Source: Actinomycetota bacterium
Lineage (GTDB): Bacteria > Actinomycetota > Coriobacteriia > Coriobacteriales > RUG844
NCBI GenBank assembly: GCA_013335845.1
Contig: JAAXUU010000062.1
Location: 1 to 7,137, forward strand
Direction: 5' to 3'
Length of the DNA: 7,137 nucleotides
Of this stretch, positions 1-6,718 are shown in pieces. Position 1 is the stretch's first letter. Each line of letters starts with the position of its first letter. The notes under the pieces were generated by a model. The model ran no database searches and was not told the DNA's origin. It saw nothing but the letters and a program-made list of their open reading frames with translations. Both the position numbers and the translations under genes were made by a program.

Positions 1-666
1 TTGCGTAAGCACGGCCTCGGCACTCGGTTCGAACTCGAAATTCGCAGAGGGACTTGATTCCTCGGAGGCATTCGCAAGGTTTTGGGTCTCAATGGGAAGT
101 ATCTGTTCTTGCATGACGTCCTGATCAGCCGCGTTACGCGCGTGATTGTAAACAACCACTACTTCGTCGATCTCGGATTTACTGTAGGCATCGATCGCAT
201 AGTCTGCGATCTGGCGTGCCTCCTCAACCGTAGGATCAGCTGAAAGGTCACGAAATATCATGACCGGATTAAGCTTCCTATAGTTGAAATAGGCGATTGC
301 TTTCTTGCCGCAGGCGATGAGTTTTACCTCTTTGCCTGCAGCCCTATTGACGCTGACGATGTGATCGACAGCGCGAAGGACATTGCTGTTGAAACCACCG
401 GCGAGACCACGATCGGACACTATTGCAATCACCAAAACCGACTTCTCTTCCTCGTGAACCTTCAACAAGGGGTGTTCGAGAGTCGTCGCACGTTCGGCGA
501 CGCCGCGAAGCATTTCCATCATCGAGTCAGAATAAGGAGTAGCCGCAGTGATACGTTCAGTGGCGCGCCTGATCTTAGCCGTCGCAACCATTTCCATGGT
601 ACGCGTAATCTGCTTCGTGGATTGGACCGAAGTGATTCGCTTCTTTATGTCACGTAGGCTCGGCAT
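1..666 (-). CDS. atpG: F1Fo ATP synthase gamma subunit, AtpG (partial, C-terminus beyond window edge)
   Basis: The first 222 codons of the gamma subunit, the central rotor shaft that couples rotation of the c ring to catalysis in F1. The frame stays open to the window edge, so the 3' end is missing. The ATG at 666-664 opens with MPSLRDIKKRI, followed by STKQITRTMEMVATAKIRRA, the conserved N-terminal gamma helix. The core motif SDRGLAGGFNSN lies at residues 84-95, and an FEPSAEAVL segment typical of gamma sits near the edge. The ATG lies 8 bases after the atpA stop, and its AGG ribosome binding site overlaps that stop codon, so translation is probably coupled to atpA. The terminal helix that seats in the alpha3beta3 hexamer would lie outside the window. 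The assignment is secure, and nothing in the visible part is broken. Confidence 0.97.
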   Translation of the reverse strand, partial: MPSLRDIKKRITSVQSTKQITRTMEMVATAKIRRATERITAATPYSDSMMEMLRGVAERATTLEHPLLKVHEEEKSVLVIAIVSDRGLAGGFNSNVLRAVDHIVSVNRAAGKEVKLIACGKKAIAYFNYRKLNPVMIFRDLSADPTVEEARQIADYAIDAYSKSEIDEVVVVYNHARNAADQDVMQEQILPIETQNLANASEESSPSANFEFEPSAEAVLTQ

Positions 667-674
667 ATCGCTAC

Positions 675-2240
675 CTAACCTTTGACGACGAACTGCTCTT
701 TGAAAGCCTTGATGGCCTCTATGAGCGCAGCGCTTGTCTCATCGGTAATCTTTGCCTCAGCGACAATGGTTTTACCGAGCTCGGGCTTGGAAGCACCGAG
801 ATATTGTATAAGTTCCTCACGGAAACGAACCACGTCATCGATAGGCAGATCATCTAGGAAGCCGTTGTTACCGGCAAATACGGAGATAACCTGATTCTCG
901 ACTGACATCGGCTCGTAACGACCCTGCTTCAAAAGTTCGGTCATGCGAGCGCCACGGTTGAGCTGGTTCTGCGTCGCTTTGTCGAGATCGGATCCGAACT
1001 GGGCGAATGCCTGGAGCTCGCGATAGGATGCCAAGTCGAGACGGAGAGAACCCGCGACCTGCTTCATGGCTTTGATCTGCGCGTTACCACCTACGCGTGA
1101 TACCGAAATACCTACGTTTACAGCAGGACGTTGTCCCTGGAAGAACAGGTCGCTCTGCAAGAAGATCTGACCGTCGGTAATCGAAATGACGTTGGTGGGA
1201 ATATACGCGGAAACGTCACCTGCCTGCGTTTCGATGATCGGCAATGCGGTAAGAGAACCGGCGCCGTTCTTATCGGAAAGCTTGACCGCACGCTCTAGAA
1301 GACGAGAATGCAGATAGAAGACGTCACCGGGATACGCCTCGCGTCCGGGAGGACGGCGGAGCGTGAGCGACATCTGACGATAAGCAACCGCTTGTTTGGA
1401 GAGGTCATCGTAGATACACAGGACATGACGTCCCGGGTTAGTCTCGCTGGCGGGCTTGCCATCTTCGCCGTTATACATGAAGTACTCACCGATAGCAGCG
1501 CCTGCCATGGGAGCGATGTACTGCAATGGAGCCGAGTCCGATGCAGATGCGGACACGATGATGGTGTAATCCATGGCACCGTAGCGCTTGAGTGTTTCGA
1601 CAACCGTCGCAACCGTGGAGGCTTTCTGACCGATTGCAACATAAATGCAAATCATGTCCTTGCCTTTTTGGTTGATGATGGCGTCTACCGCAATGGCGGT
1701 TTTACCCGTCTGGCGGTCGCCGATGATGAGCTCGCGCTGTCCACGACCGATAGGAATCATCGAGTCGATAGCCATGATACCGGTCTGGACCGGCTGGTGC
1801 ACGCCCTTACGTTCGATAACGCCGGGAGCACGGAACTCAACCGGACGCATCCCTTCGGCCTCGATAGGACCTTTTCCATCGATAGGCATACCAAGCGCGT
1901 TTACAACGCGACCCATCATCGCCTTACCCGAAGGTACTTCGACGATACGGCCAGTCGTACGTACTTGGTCGTTTTCTTTGATACTCATCACGTCGCCGAG
2001 CAATACAGCACCGACTTCGTCTTCCTCAAGGTTTTGTGCAAGACCATATACTATCTTTCCGTTGCTTCCCGTAAACTCGAGAAGCTCTCCGGCCATGGCT
2101 CCCTTGAGGCCATCGACGCGTGCGATACCGTCACCGACTTGGATAACAGTACCGACCTCGCGCGACTCAACGCTTGTCTTGAGCGACTCAAGTTGGGCGC
2201 GCAGAACTGCGTCTATCGAGCTAGCGGTAATCTCCGCCAT
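675..2240 (-). CDS. atpA: F1Fo ATP synthase alpha subunit, AtpA
   Basis: The non-catalytic nucleotide-binding subunit of the F1 head (521 aa; E. coli has 513). Visible in order: an N-terminal beta-barrel domain to about residue 95, the Walker A motif GDRQTGKT at 174-181, Gln205 in AIGQKAS (where the catalytic beta subunit has Glu), the Walker B strand ending in YDD at 277-279, [20 protein letters not shown] at 295-314, and the family signature [10 protein letters not shown] at 372-381 followed by the arginine finger Arg382. A stretch at about 260-271 is roughly 12 residues longer than in E. coli alpha. The gene abuts the atpH stop with no gap. Its ribosome binding site GGAGGTGA, 7 bases before the ATG, is a full-length match to the usual anti-Shine-Dalgarno sequence and lies inside the end of atpH. 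Identification is certain. Confidence 0.99.
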   Translation of the reverse strand: MAEITASSIDAVLRAQLESLKTSVESREVGTVIQVGDGIARVDGLKGAMAGELLEFTGSNGKIVYGLAQNLEEDEVGAVLLGDVMSIKENDQVRTTGRIVEVPSGKAMMGRVVNALGMPIDGKGPIEAEGMRPVEFRAPGVIERKGVHQPVQTGIMAIDSMIPIGRGQRELIIGDRQTGKTAIAVDAIINQKGKDMICIYVAIGQKASTVATVVETLKRYGAMDYTIIVSASASDSAPLQYIAPMAGAAIGEYFMYNGEDGKPASETNPGRHVLCIYDDLSKQAVAYRQMSLTLRRPPGREAYPGDVFYLHSRLLERAVKLSDKNGAGSLTALPIIETQAGDVSAYIPTNVISITDGQIFLQSDLFFQGQRPAVNVGISVSRVGGNAQIKAMKQVAGSLRLDLASYRELQAFAQFGSDLDKATQNQLNRGARMTELLKQGRYEPMSVENQVISVFAGNNGFLDDLPIDDVVRFREELIQYLGASKPELGKTIVAEAKITDETSAALIEAIKAFKEQFVVKG

Positions 2241-2810
2241 CTACCTTTCACCTCCACCAGGTACAGTCGAGAGTACTACACGGGCGGCTTCGAGCTGAGA
2301 AAGTACGCTCGCATCGATTCGCTTGCCGTGTGCACCCATTACGATTCCACCTAGAATGGCCGGATCGATATGCTCGCGCAACACGATTTCCTTACCATTC
2401 TCTGCGGATAATTTCTTTTTAATAGTCTCTCGCAACTCATCGGTAAGCGCGACTACGGTGGTAACATCGACCACCATCGTTTTCGTATCTTCTTCCGCCG
2501 CCAGATTATACGCATCGCATACACGCGATAACTGCGCCGTATCTCCACGCTCTGCCATAAGTGCCAACATGGCTACGAGCGACGGGTCATAATCCTTGAA
2601 GATCTCTTTGACGATCCCACTGCGCGTTGCAGTGTCGAACGTCATGTCCTCCAAGGCGGAACGAAGATCCATATTCTCGCGGATAATCGAAAGCGCGGAA
2701 ACGAGCTGTGCATTGACCTCGAAAATAGTGCCCGCATTCTTCGCGGCTTCGAGCAACACATTCGCATACGTCGCGATTTCCATTTTGATGAGCGTACGAT
2801 TAGTTGGCAT
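2241..2810 (-). CDS. atpH: F1Fo ATP synthase delta subunit, AtpH
   Basis: The delta (OSCP-like) subunit, which sits on top of F1 and joins it to the peripheral b stalk. The protein is 189 aa, close to the usual 175-185. The N-terminal helical domain begins with EIATYANVLLEAAKNAG. The C-terminal half carries the conserved pattern REHIDPAILGGIV, then GKRIDASVLSQLEAAR. I chose the ATG at 2810 (MPTNRTL) because GGGAG lies 5 bases upstream at 2816-2820. The frame could open earlier at an ATG at 2834, but that start lacks a comparable ribosome binding site and would overlap atpF by 35 bases. The chosen start overlaps the end of atpF by 11 bases, and the stop abuts the atpA ATG exactly. This family diverges fast, but motifs and position make the call secure. 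Confidence 0.95.
   Translation of the reverse strand: MPTNRTLIKMEIATYANVLLEAAKNAGTIFEVNAQLVSALSIIRENMDLRSALEDMTFDTATRSGIVKEIFKDYDPSLVAMLALMAERGDTAQLSRVCDAYNLAAEEDTKTMVVDVTTVVALTDELRETIKKKLSAENGKEIVLREHIDPAILGGIVMGAHGKRIDASVLSQLEAARVVLSTVPGGGER
2248..2255 (-). promoter_or_regulatory. Strong ribosome binding site of atpA
   Basis: GGAGGTGA on the minus strand, 7 bases before the atpA ATG at 2240. It lies within the last codons of atpH, so it can be reached as ribosomes finish atpH. It is the best Shine-Dalgarno match among the F1 genes here and fits the need for three alpha copies per complex. Confidence 0.8.
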
Positions 2811-3426
2811 CGAGGCTCCCAGCTTCTGCAACATAGCGCTCGATCAATTTGAGATGCGCGTCGTCGGAGAGGTCCTCCCCGATCAAACGGCCGGCAACCG
2901 CAACCGAAATATCGGCAACGGAGCTTTGCAACTCAGCGATTGCAGCCTTCTTCTCGGCTTCGATCGCGAGACTTGCCTTCGCAATCATATCCGTGGCTTC
3001 CTCTTGCGCCTTCGCAGTGATTTCTGCCTTTACAACTTCACCTGTGCGCTTCGCCTCAGCGATGATCTCTGCTGCTTGTACACGGGTCTCGTCCATTTGC
3101 GCTTTGTGCTCTGCGAGTAGATACTCGCTGTCGATCCTAGCTTTTTCAGCCCTCTCGAGAGATGACTTGATGGTTTCCGCACGCTTGTCGAGCATCCCGA
3201 CAATGGCCGGCCAACCGAATTTCGCCAAGATGACCCAGAGTACGATAAACGCTATGAGAGCAGGGATGAACTCGCCCATCTTGGGGATGAGCAAAGCAAA
3301 ACCACCGCTTGCAGACTCGCCGCCCTCTTCACTCGCAAACGCCAGGATAGGCGTGAGCAACGTAAGGCCCGATGCCAAAAGAGAGACTAGAAGTACTTTT
3401 CTTCCAGTTACACTTTTTGCGTTCAC
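2800..3426 (-). CDS. atpF: F1Fo ATP synthase b subunit, AtpF, with signal-peptide-like N-terminal extension
   Basis: Subunit b of the peripheral stalk (208 aa). I place the start at a GTG (3426-3424) because GGAGG lies 8 bases upstream at 3435-3439. An in-frame ATG at 3459 would put that site inside the gene. Counting from the GTG, residues 11-30 form a hydrophobic stretch after basic residues (KSVTGRK), ending in the signal-peptidase-I-like site AFA/SEE after Ala31. A hydrophilic acidic linker (SEEGGESASGG) follows, then the usual membrane helix at about 53-70 (FIPALIAFIVLWVILAKFGW). A long Ala/Glu/Lys-rich coiled coil follows, ending with a delta-binding tail (VAGRLIGEDLSDDAHLKLIERY). Most b subunits have a single N-terminal membrane helix, so the first segment is extra. 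The 3' end overlaps atpH by 11 bases. Function is secure; cleavage is inferred. Confidence 0.96.
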   Translation of the reverse strand: MNAKSVTGRKVLLVSLLASGLTLLTPILAFASEEGGESASGGFALLIPKMGEFIPALIAFIVLWVILAKFGWPAIVGMLDKRAETIKSSLERAEKARIDSEYLLAEHKAQMDETRVQAAEIIAEAKRTGEVVKAEITAKAQEEATDMIAKASLAIEAEKKAAIAELQSSVADISVAVAGRLIGEDLSDDAHLKLIERYVAEAGSLDAN

Positions 3427-3434
3427 GTTTACTA

Positions 3435-3439
3435 CCTCC
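3435..3439 (-). promoter_or_regulatory. Ribosome binding site that decides the atpF start
   Basis: GGAGG on the minus strand, 8 bases before the GTG at 3426. The alternative upstream ATG at 3459 has no comparable site ahead of it, so this element supports the GTG start and the 208-aa protein. Confidence 0.7.
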
Positions 3440-3480
3440 AGTTTGCCGTTTCGTGGCATTATACCGACTTTGGCTAACTG

Positions 3481-3756
<276 letters not shown>

Positions 3757-3770
3757 TTAGAAACGCGAAC

Positions 3771-4568
3771 TCAGTGTTCGCTTGTCGCAAGCGATATATA
3801 GACCGCTGTAAGTAGCGTGAATACATACGCTTGGATAACGGCAACTAGGAGCTCCATGGCATACATGATCACGAGAAGGAGCATCCAAGCTATCGCAGGA
3901 AGAGCTCCGGCCACAGCTGCGCCCGAAAGCTGCTGGATGGCCGGCGTGATGAACAGGGTGGTAAGAAGTGCGAACGTGCCCAGTACGATATGCCCTGCAT
4001 ACATATTGGCGAAAAGTCGGACAGAGAGCGTGACGACTCGCAGAAGCAAGGATATGAGTTCGATGCACCAGATAAGGATGTTCAAGGGGAACATGATCCC
4101 TTTAGGAGCGATGTTGATGATGTAATGCCCCACGCCCTGCTTCTTTATTCCGTAGTAGTTGAAGTAGACGAAGACGATCAAGGCGAGAGCGACAGTGACA
4201 CCCATGGTGCCGGTACCCGGCTTCACACCCGGAATCAGACCTAAAAGATTGTTTATAACGATGAAGAAGAATACGGTTAGCAAGAACGGAAGGTGCTTCT
4301 CGGCACCATGACCGACGACTCCTTCGCCTACGTCCTTACGGACGAACTCCACAAGGGCTTCCACACCGTTCACAAAACGTCCTTCCGGGACGATTGCAAG
4401 ACGTTTTTTCGCAGCGAACACCACGATGAGCATTAGTGCTGCCGCAATAACCATCCAAAATGTGTACTGTGAGACGTAGAACGCATCGGTTCCGGCAAGT
4501 TTTCCACTTGCGAGTTCATTAAGAAGATGACTAATCTCTTCATTGAGTCCACTAAGAGCGTCCACCAA
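3771..4568 (-). CDS. atpB: F1Fo ATP synthase a subunit, AtpB
   Basis: Subunit a, the membrane stator that forms the two proton half-channels against the c ring (265 aa, normal length). There are about five to six hydrophobic helices, at roughly 37-53, 94-112, 122-138, 160-177, 195-212 and 226-260. The essential arginine is Arg184 in LSVRLFANMYAGH, matching E. coli Arg210. Gln246 in VIQAYVFTLLTAVYISLA matches E. coli Gln252, and the loop NNLLGLIPG at 106-114 is typical. The start is a TTG at 4568, immediately followed by an in-frame GTG at 4565. Ribosome binding site AAGGAAGGG upstream could serve either, so the N-terminus is uncertain by one codon. There is no nearby ATG. The gene lies 26 nt after the atpI-like gene, and 92 nt precede atpE. 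Confidence 0.97.
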   Translation of the reverse strand: MVDALSGLNEEISHLLNELASGKLAGTDAFYVSQYTFWMVIAAALMLIVVFAAKKRLAIVPEGRFVNGVEALVEFVRKDVGEGVVGHGAEKHLPFLLTVFFFIVINNLLGLIPGVKPGTGTMGVTVALALIVFVYFNYYGIKKQGVGHYIINIAPKGIMFPLNILIWCIELISLLLRVVTLSVRLFANMYAGHIVLGTFALLTTLFITPAIQQLSGAAVAGALPAIAWMLLLVIMYAMELLVAVIQAYVFTLLTAVYISLATSEH

Positions 4569-4594
4569 TATCCCTTCCTTGTGCGTACATTACT

Positions 4595-4894
4595 TTATTC
4601 GCCTATGTGCTTCGACACTTTATAGGTAAATATCCCCGTCGCAACCAAAAAAGCAAGCGCGGTAAAAACCCCGAACGAAAGCAAAGCTCCGGGGGCGATC
4701 ACGGAGCACACGAGCACTGCACCGATCATCAAAACAAGCGAGAGGCCGACACTGACAAGCCCCAAGGCCATGGCGCCGCTCTTGATTGCAGGCGTTATAA
4801 CACGCGATGCGATATACAACGGAGCGAAACCAATTAGCCCGAACAGAACTCCACAGGCGGAAGCTGCAAACGTGAAATCGTAACCGGCAGCCAT
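4595..4894 (-). CDS. atpI: AtpI-like small membrane protein (ATP synthase protein I)
   Basis: A 99-aa hydrophobic protein just upstream of atpB, the usual place of atpI. Three to four membrane segments can be seen, at about 7-30 (FAASACGVLFGLIGFAPLYIA), 40-64 and 67-89, ending with a short basic tail (TYKVSKHIGE). AtpI homologues are thought to help c-ring assembly or cation supply and are poorly conserved, so the name rests on position, size and topology more than on motifs. I chose the ATG at 4894 with AAGG 5 bases upstream. The frame stays open to a TTG at 4987, which has no ribosome binding site and would add 31 charged, non-membrane residues (SRARRIGRRG...). A GTG two codons before the ATG is also possible. 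It may be a different small protein carried in the operon. Confidence 0.7.
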   Translation of the reverse strand: MAAGYDFTFAASACGVLFGLIGFAPLYIASRVITPAIKSGAMALGLVSVGLSLVLMIGAVLVCSVIAPGALLSFGVFTALAFLVATGIFTYKVSKHIGE

Positions 4895-5087
4895 CTTCAC
4901 CTTCCAAGCACCTATTGGGAACTCCAAAGCCTCGAAAACGAAGCCTCTCCGCCCTATCCTCCTTGCTCGCGAATAGAATACTAACAAAGCATGTATTCAT
5001 TAGGGGGAATAAGACTGCTGAGACCCGCTATAGGACGGCAAGCGGCACCGGCACTACTCCCCCTCGCTAAGGTAATGAGAAGTAGGC
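4895..5087 (-). promoter_or_regulatory. Structured 193-nt gap between wecA-like gene and atp genes; possible leader
   Basis: No convincing gene lies here, but the minus-strand RNA has several inverted repeats. AGGGGGA (5058-5064) pairs with TCCCCCT (5002-5008), 7 bp enclosing 49 nt. Inside it, CCGCT (5041-5045) pairs with AGCGG (5025-5029). Downstream, GAATAC (4993-4998) faces GTATTC (4976-4981) across 11 nt. AGGCTTCG-TTTT-CGAGGCTT (4927-4946) forms an 8-bp stem with two wobble pairs. Three CGGCA copies occur on the plus strand at 5036, 5043 and 5049. An AAGGAGG at 4958-4964 has no start codon at usable distance. I could not find a convincing -35/-10 pair. This is the natural place for an atp promoter, attenuator or RNA regulator, but function is inference. 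Confidence 0.4.
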
Positions 5088-6209
5088 TCAATCTTCATGC
5101 TTCGAAGTTGTGACCTGCCGGTCTTGCCCACGATGTGGCTCCACCGCACTACCCCATAAGTTGAGCCTCCAGATTATCAGAGCCGAGACCACCGATAGAA
5201 CGATGAAGGCGATAAGGCGGACCAAACTATCCATAGTGGCTACGAGATACCCACCCACAGCCAGCACGACCGACCAGCCATAGATGATAAAGACTGTTTT
5301 CCGTTGGCCGTAACCTCTGCGCAGAAGACGGTGATGTATGTGACCCTTATCCGCCTGTTGGATCGGGCGACCTTCTTTGAGGCGACGGAAAATCGCGGAG
5401 GCTGTATCGATGATGGGGATACCGACGACGATCAAGGGAACGGCCAAGGCGATAGTCGCCGTGCTGCGCGTGACGCCCAGAAGGGATATGACGCCGATTC
5501 CGAAACCCAAAGTAAGCGCTCCGGAATCTCCCATAAAAATGGAAGCAGGGTGCGAATTGTAGCGCAGGAAGGCAAGACATGCCCCGATCAGGGCAACCGC
5601 CAAGACTGCGGCTTCCTGTCTGTTCAAAGCCGCCGCAAGCAAGAAGAGGCTCGTTGTGGCGATCACCGTGATTCCCGCGGCCAAACCGTCAAGTCCGTCG
5701 ATGAGGTTGATGACGTTCGCGAAGGCTACAAGATAGAGTATGGTGATCGGATACGCCGCGATTCCAAGGGATACGAGACCCGGAGCGAATGGGTTCGATA
5801 TTACGCTGATCTGCAAACCCGACGCGACGATCACAACCGCGGCCACTATCTGCCCGAGGAACTTTATTCCCGGGGAAAGTTCCACGAAATCATCTAAAAG
5901 ACCGGTAAGAAAGATAAGGAACAGCCCGAAGGCGACACCCAGGAAACCCAACTGGAATTCGCCGAGGATGATGAAAGGACCGCCCCAATCGAAAAAGTAC
6001 TCCCCGACTATCTGAGCTATAAGCGCAGCTGTAACGCCGAGGAAAATCGCTACACCACCCAAGCGAGGTGTCGGTTGGGTGTTGACGCGCCGCCCCCCGG
6101 GGTAATCGACTACATTGTGGGAGATGGCGAACCTGCGAACGAAGGGGGTCGCGATAAACGTGACCGCAGATGCAATCCCCAGCAATACGAGGTAGTGCCA
6201 CCAGCTCAT
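5088..6209 (-). CDS. wecA: WecA/TagO-type undecaprenyl-phosphate sugar-1-phosphate transferase
   Basis: An integral membrane enzyme that moves a HexNAc-1-phosphate (probably GlcNAc from UDP-GlcNAc) onto undecaprenyl phosphate, the first step of teichoic-acid-like, O-antigen-like or other surface glycan synthesis. It has 373 aa and about ten to eleven hydrophobic helices. Family motifs, counted from the ATG: PRLGG at 48-52, the Mg-binding LLDDF with Asp106/Asp107, NVINLIDGLDGLAAG at 165-179, FMGDSGAL with Asp228, and the cytosolic GHIHHRLLRRG around 289-299. The HIHH form marks the WecA/TagO branch rather than MraY. The tail after the last helix is short and charged. I prefer the ATG at 6209, which shares its A with the TGA of the dCMP deaminase (TGATG), over the TTG one codon earlier. 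The acceptor sugar and final polymer cannot be told from sequence. Confidence 0.93.
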   Translation of the reverse strand: MSWWHYLVLLGIASAVTFIATPFVRRFAISHNVVDYPGGRRVNTQPTPRLGGVAIFLGVTAALIAQIVGEYFFDWGGPFIILGEFQLGFLGVAFGLFLIFLTGLLDDFVELSPGIKFLGQIVAAVVIVASGLQISVISNPFAPGLVSLGIAAYPITILYLVAFANVINLIDGLDGLAAGITVIATTSLFLLAAALNRQEAAVLAVALIGACLAFLRYNSHPASIFMGDSGALTLGFGIGVISLLGVTRSTATIALAVPLIVVGIPIIDTASAIFRRLKEGRPIQQADKGHIHHRLLRRGYGQRKTVFIIYGWSVVLAVGGYLVATMDSLVRLIAFIVLSVVSALIIWRLNLWGSAVEPHRGQDRQVTTSKHED

Positions 6210-6664
6210 CAATCACCGTCCGAGAAACGACGGACCGCTATTCCGCTCTCAGCGAGGAGTTCGCTCGATAGTTCATCGGGATAATCGCCGCGATATATGA
6301 TTTCGACGATGCCGGCGTTGAGAATGATCTTCGCACAGAGCACGCAAGGTTGCGTGGTCGAATAGATGCTTGCACCCTCGATATTGATTCCGTAACGAGC
6401 AGCCTGGATCACCGCGTTCTGCTCTGCGTGGAGTCCGCGACATAACTCATGCTGCGTTCCGCTGGGAATACCCCGCTTCTCGCGGAGACAACCGACTACG
6501 TCACAATGCGACAGACCGGAAGGAACGCCGTTATACCCCGTCGCCAAGATTCGCTTCCCTTTGACGATGACCGCCCCTACATGGCGCCGCATACACGTTG
6601 AACGAGTCGCAACCTGGTCGGCAATGGACATGAAGTACTCATCCCAGCTGGGGCGTGGTTCCAT
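6209..6664 (-). CDS. dCMP deaminase family protein (ComEB-type)
   Basis: A zinc-dependent cytoplasmic deaminase (151 aa) expected to convert dCMP to dUMP, feeding thymidylate synthesis. The catalytic zinc motif is complete: His79-Ala-Glu81 (HAEQNA) with Glu81 as proton shuttle, and PCVLC with Cys107 and Cys110. A further Cys/His cluster, SHCDVVGC at 52-59 plus HELC at 72-75, resembles the structural zinc region of phage T4-type and ComEB deaminases. TGYNGVPSG at 42-50 is the substrate-binding loop typical of this family. The ATG at 6664 has AAAGGAAG upstream (6669-6676). The stop overlaps the wecA-like start by one base, so the two are probably co-translated. The upstream glyA supplies the one-carbon unit used by thymidylate synthase, so the two neighbours serve related pathways. 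Other cytidine/deoxycytidylate-like substrates cannot be excluded. Confidence 0.93.
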   Translation of the reverse strand: MEPRPSWDEYFMSIADQVATRSTCMRRHVGAVIVKGKRILATGYNGVPSGLSHCDVVGCLREKRGIPSGTQHELCRGLHAEQNAVIQAARYGINIEGASIYSTTQPCVLCAKIILNAGIVEIIYRGDYPDELSSELLAESGIAVRRFSDGD

Positions 6665-6673
6665 CGGGCTTCC

Positions 6674-6718
6674 TTTCCGCTCGGAAAATCGTCATTCGGC
6701 AGCTTGGCATCAGCCAAG
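6674..6718 (-). promoter_or_regulatory. Two small hairpins at the glyA / dCMP deaminase junction
   Basis: In the mRNA, CTTGGC-TGAT-GCCAAG (6703-6718) is a perfect 6-bp stem whose loop contains most of the glyA stop codon. Further on, TTTCC-GAGC-GGAAA (6674-6687) is a 5-bp stem whose 3' arm includes the first bases of the AAAGGAAG ribosome binding site. No T-run follows either stem directly, so they look more like RNA-stability or translation-tuning elements than terminators. Both are short and could be chance. Confidence 0.35.

Noticed and set aside
361..657. Plus-strand open frame of 98 codons opposite atpG
   Set aside because: Antisense shadow of the gamma-subunit gene; composition is Arg/His/Ser-rich and shows no family motif.
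1308..2354. Plus-strand open frame of 348 codons opposite atpA and the end of atpH
   Set aside because: It lies wholly antisense to a highly conserved gene, has no recognisable motif, and two overlapping plus-strand frames are also long there. This is what biased codon use in atpA produces.
3458..3463. TATAAT on the minus strand in the atpE-atpF gap, a possible internal promoter
   Set aside because: No TTGACA-like hexamer lies 16-18 bases upstream, and a six-base AT-rich match is expected by chance.
3439..3480. Weak pairing CAGTT/AACTG with an inner TGCC/GGCA in the atpE-atpF gap
   Set aside because: Needs a 17-nt bulge between short stems and has no T-run; too weak to call a hairpin or terminator.
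4620..5000. Minus-strand 126-codon frame starting at an ATG at 5000, overlapping the atpI-like gene in another frame
   Set aside because: It has a proper ATG, but the product is Arg/Cys-rich and non-membrane, while the other frame gives a clean multi-helix protein in the expected atpI position.
5013..5041. TTGCCG as a -35 box for an atp promoter in the wecA-atpI gap
   Set aside because: At 17-18 bp spacing the downstream hexamers (GCAGTC, CAGTCT) do not resemble TATAAT, and TATAGC is only 3 bases away.
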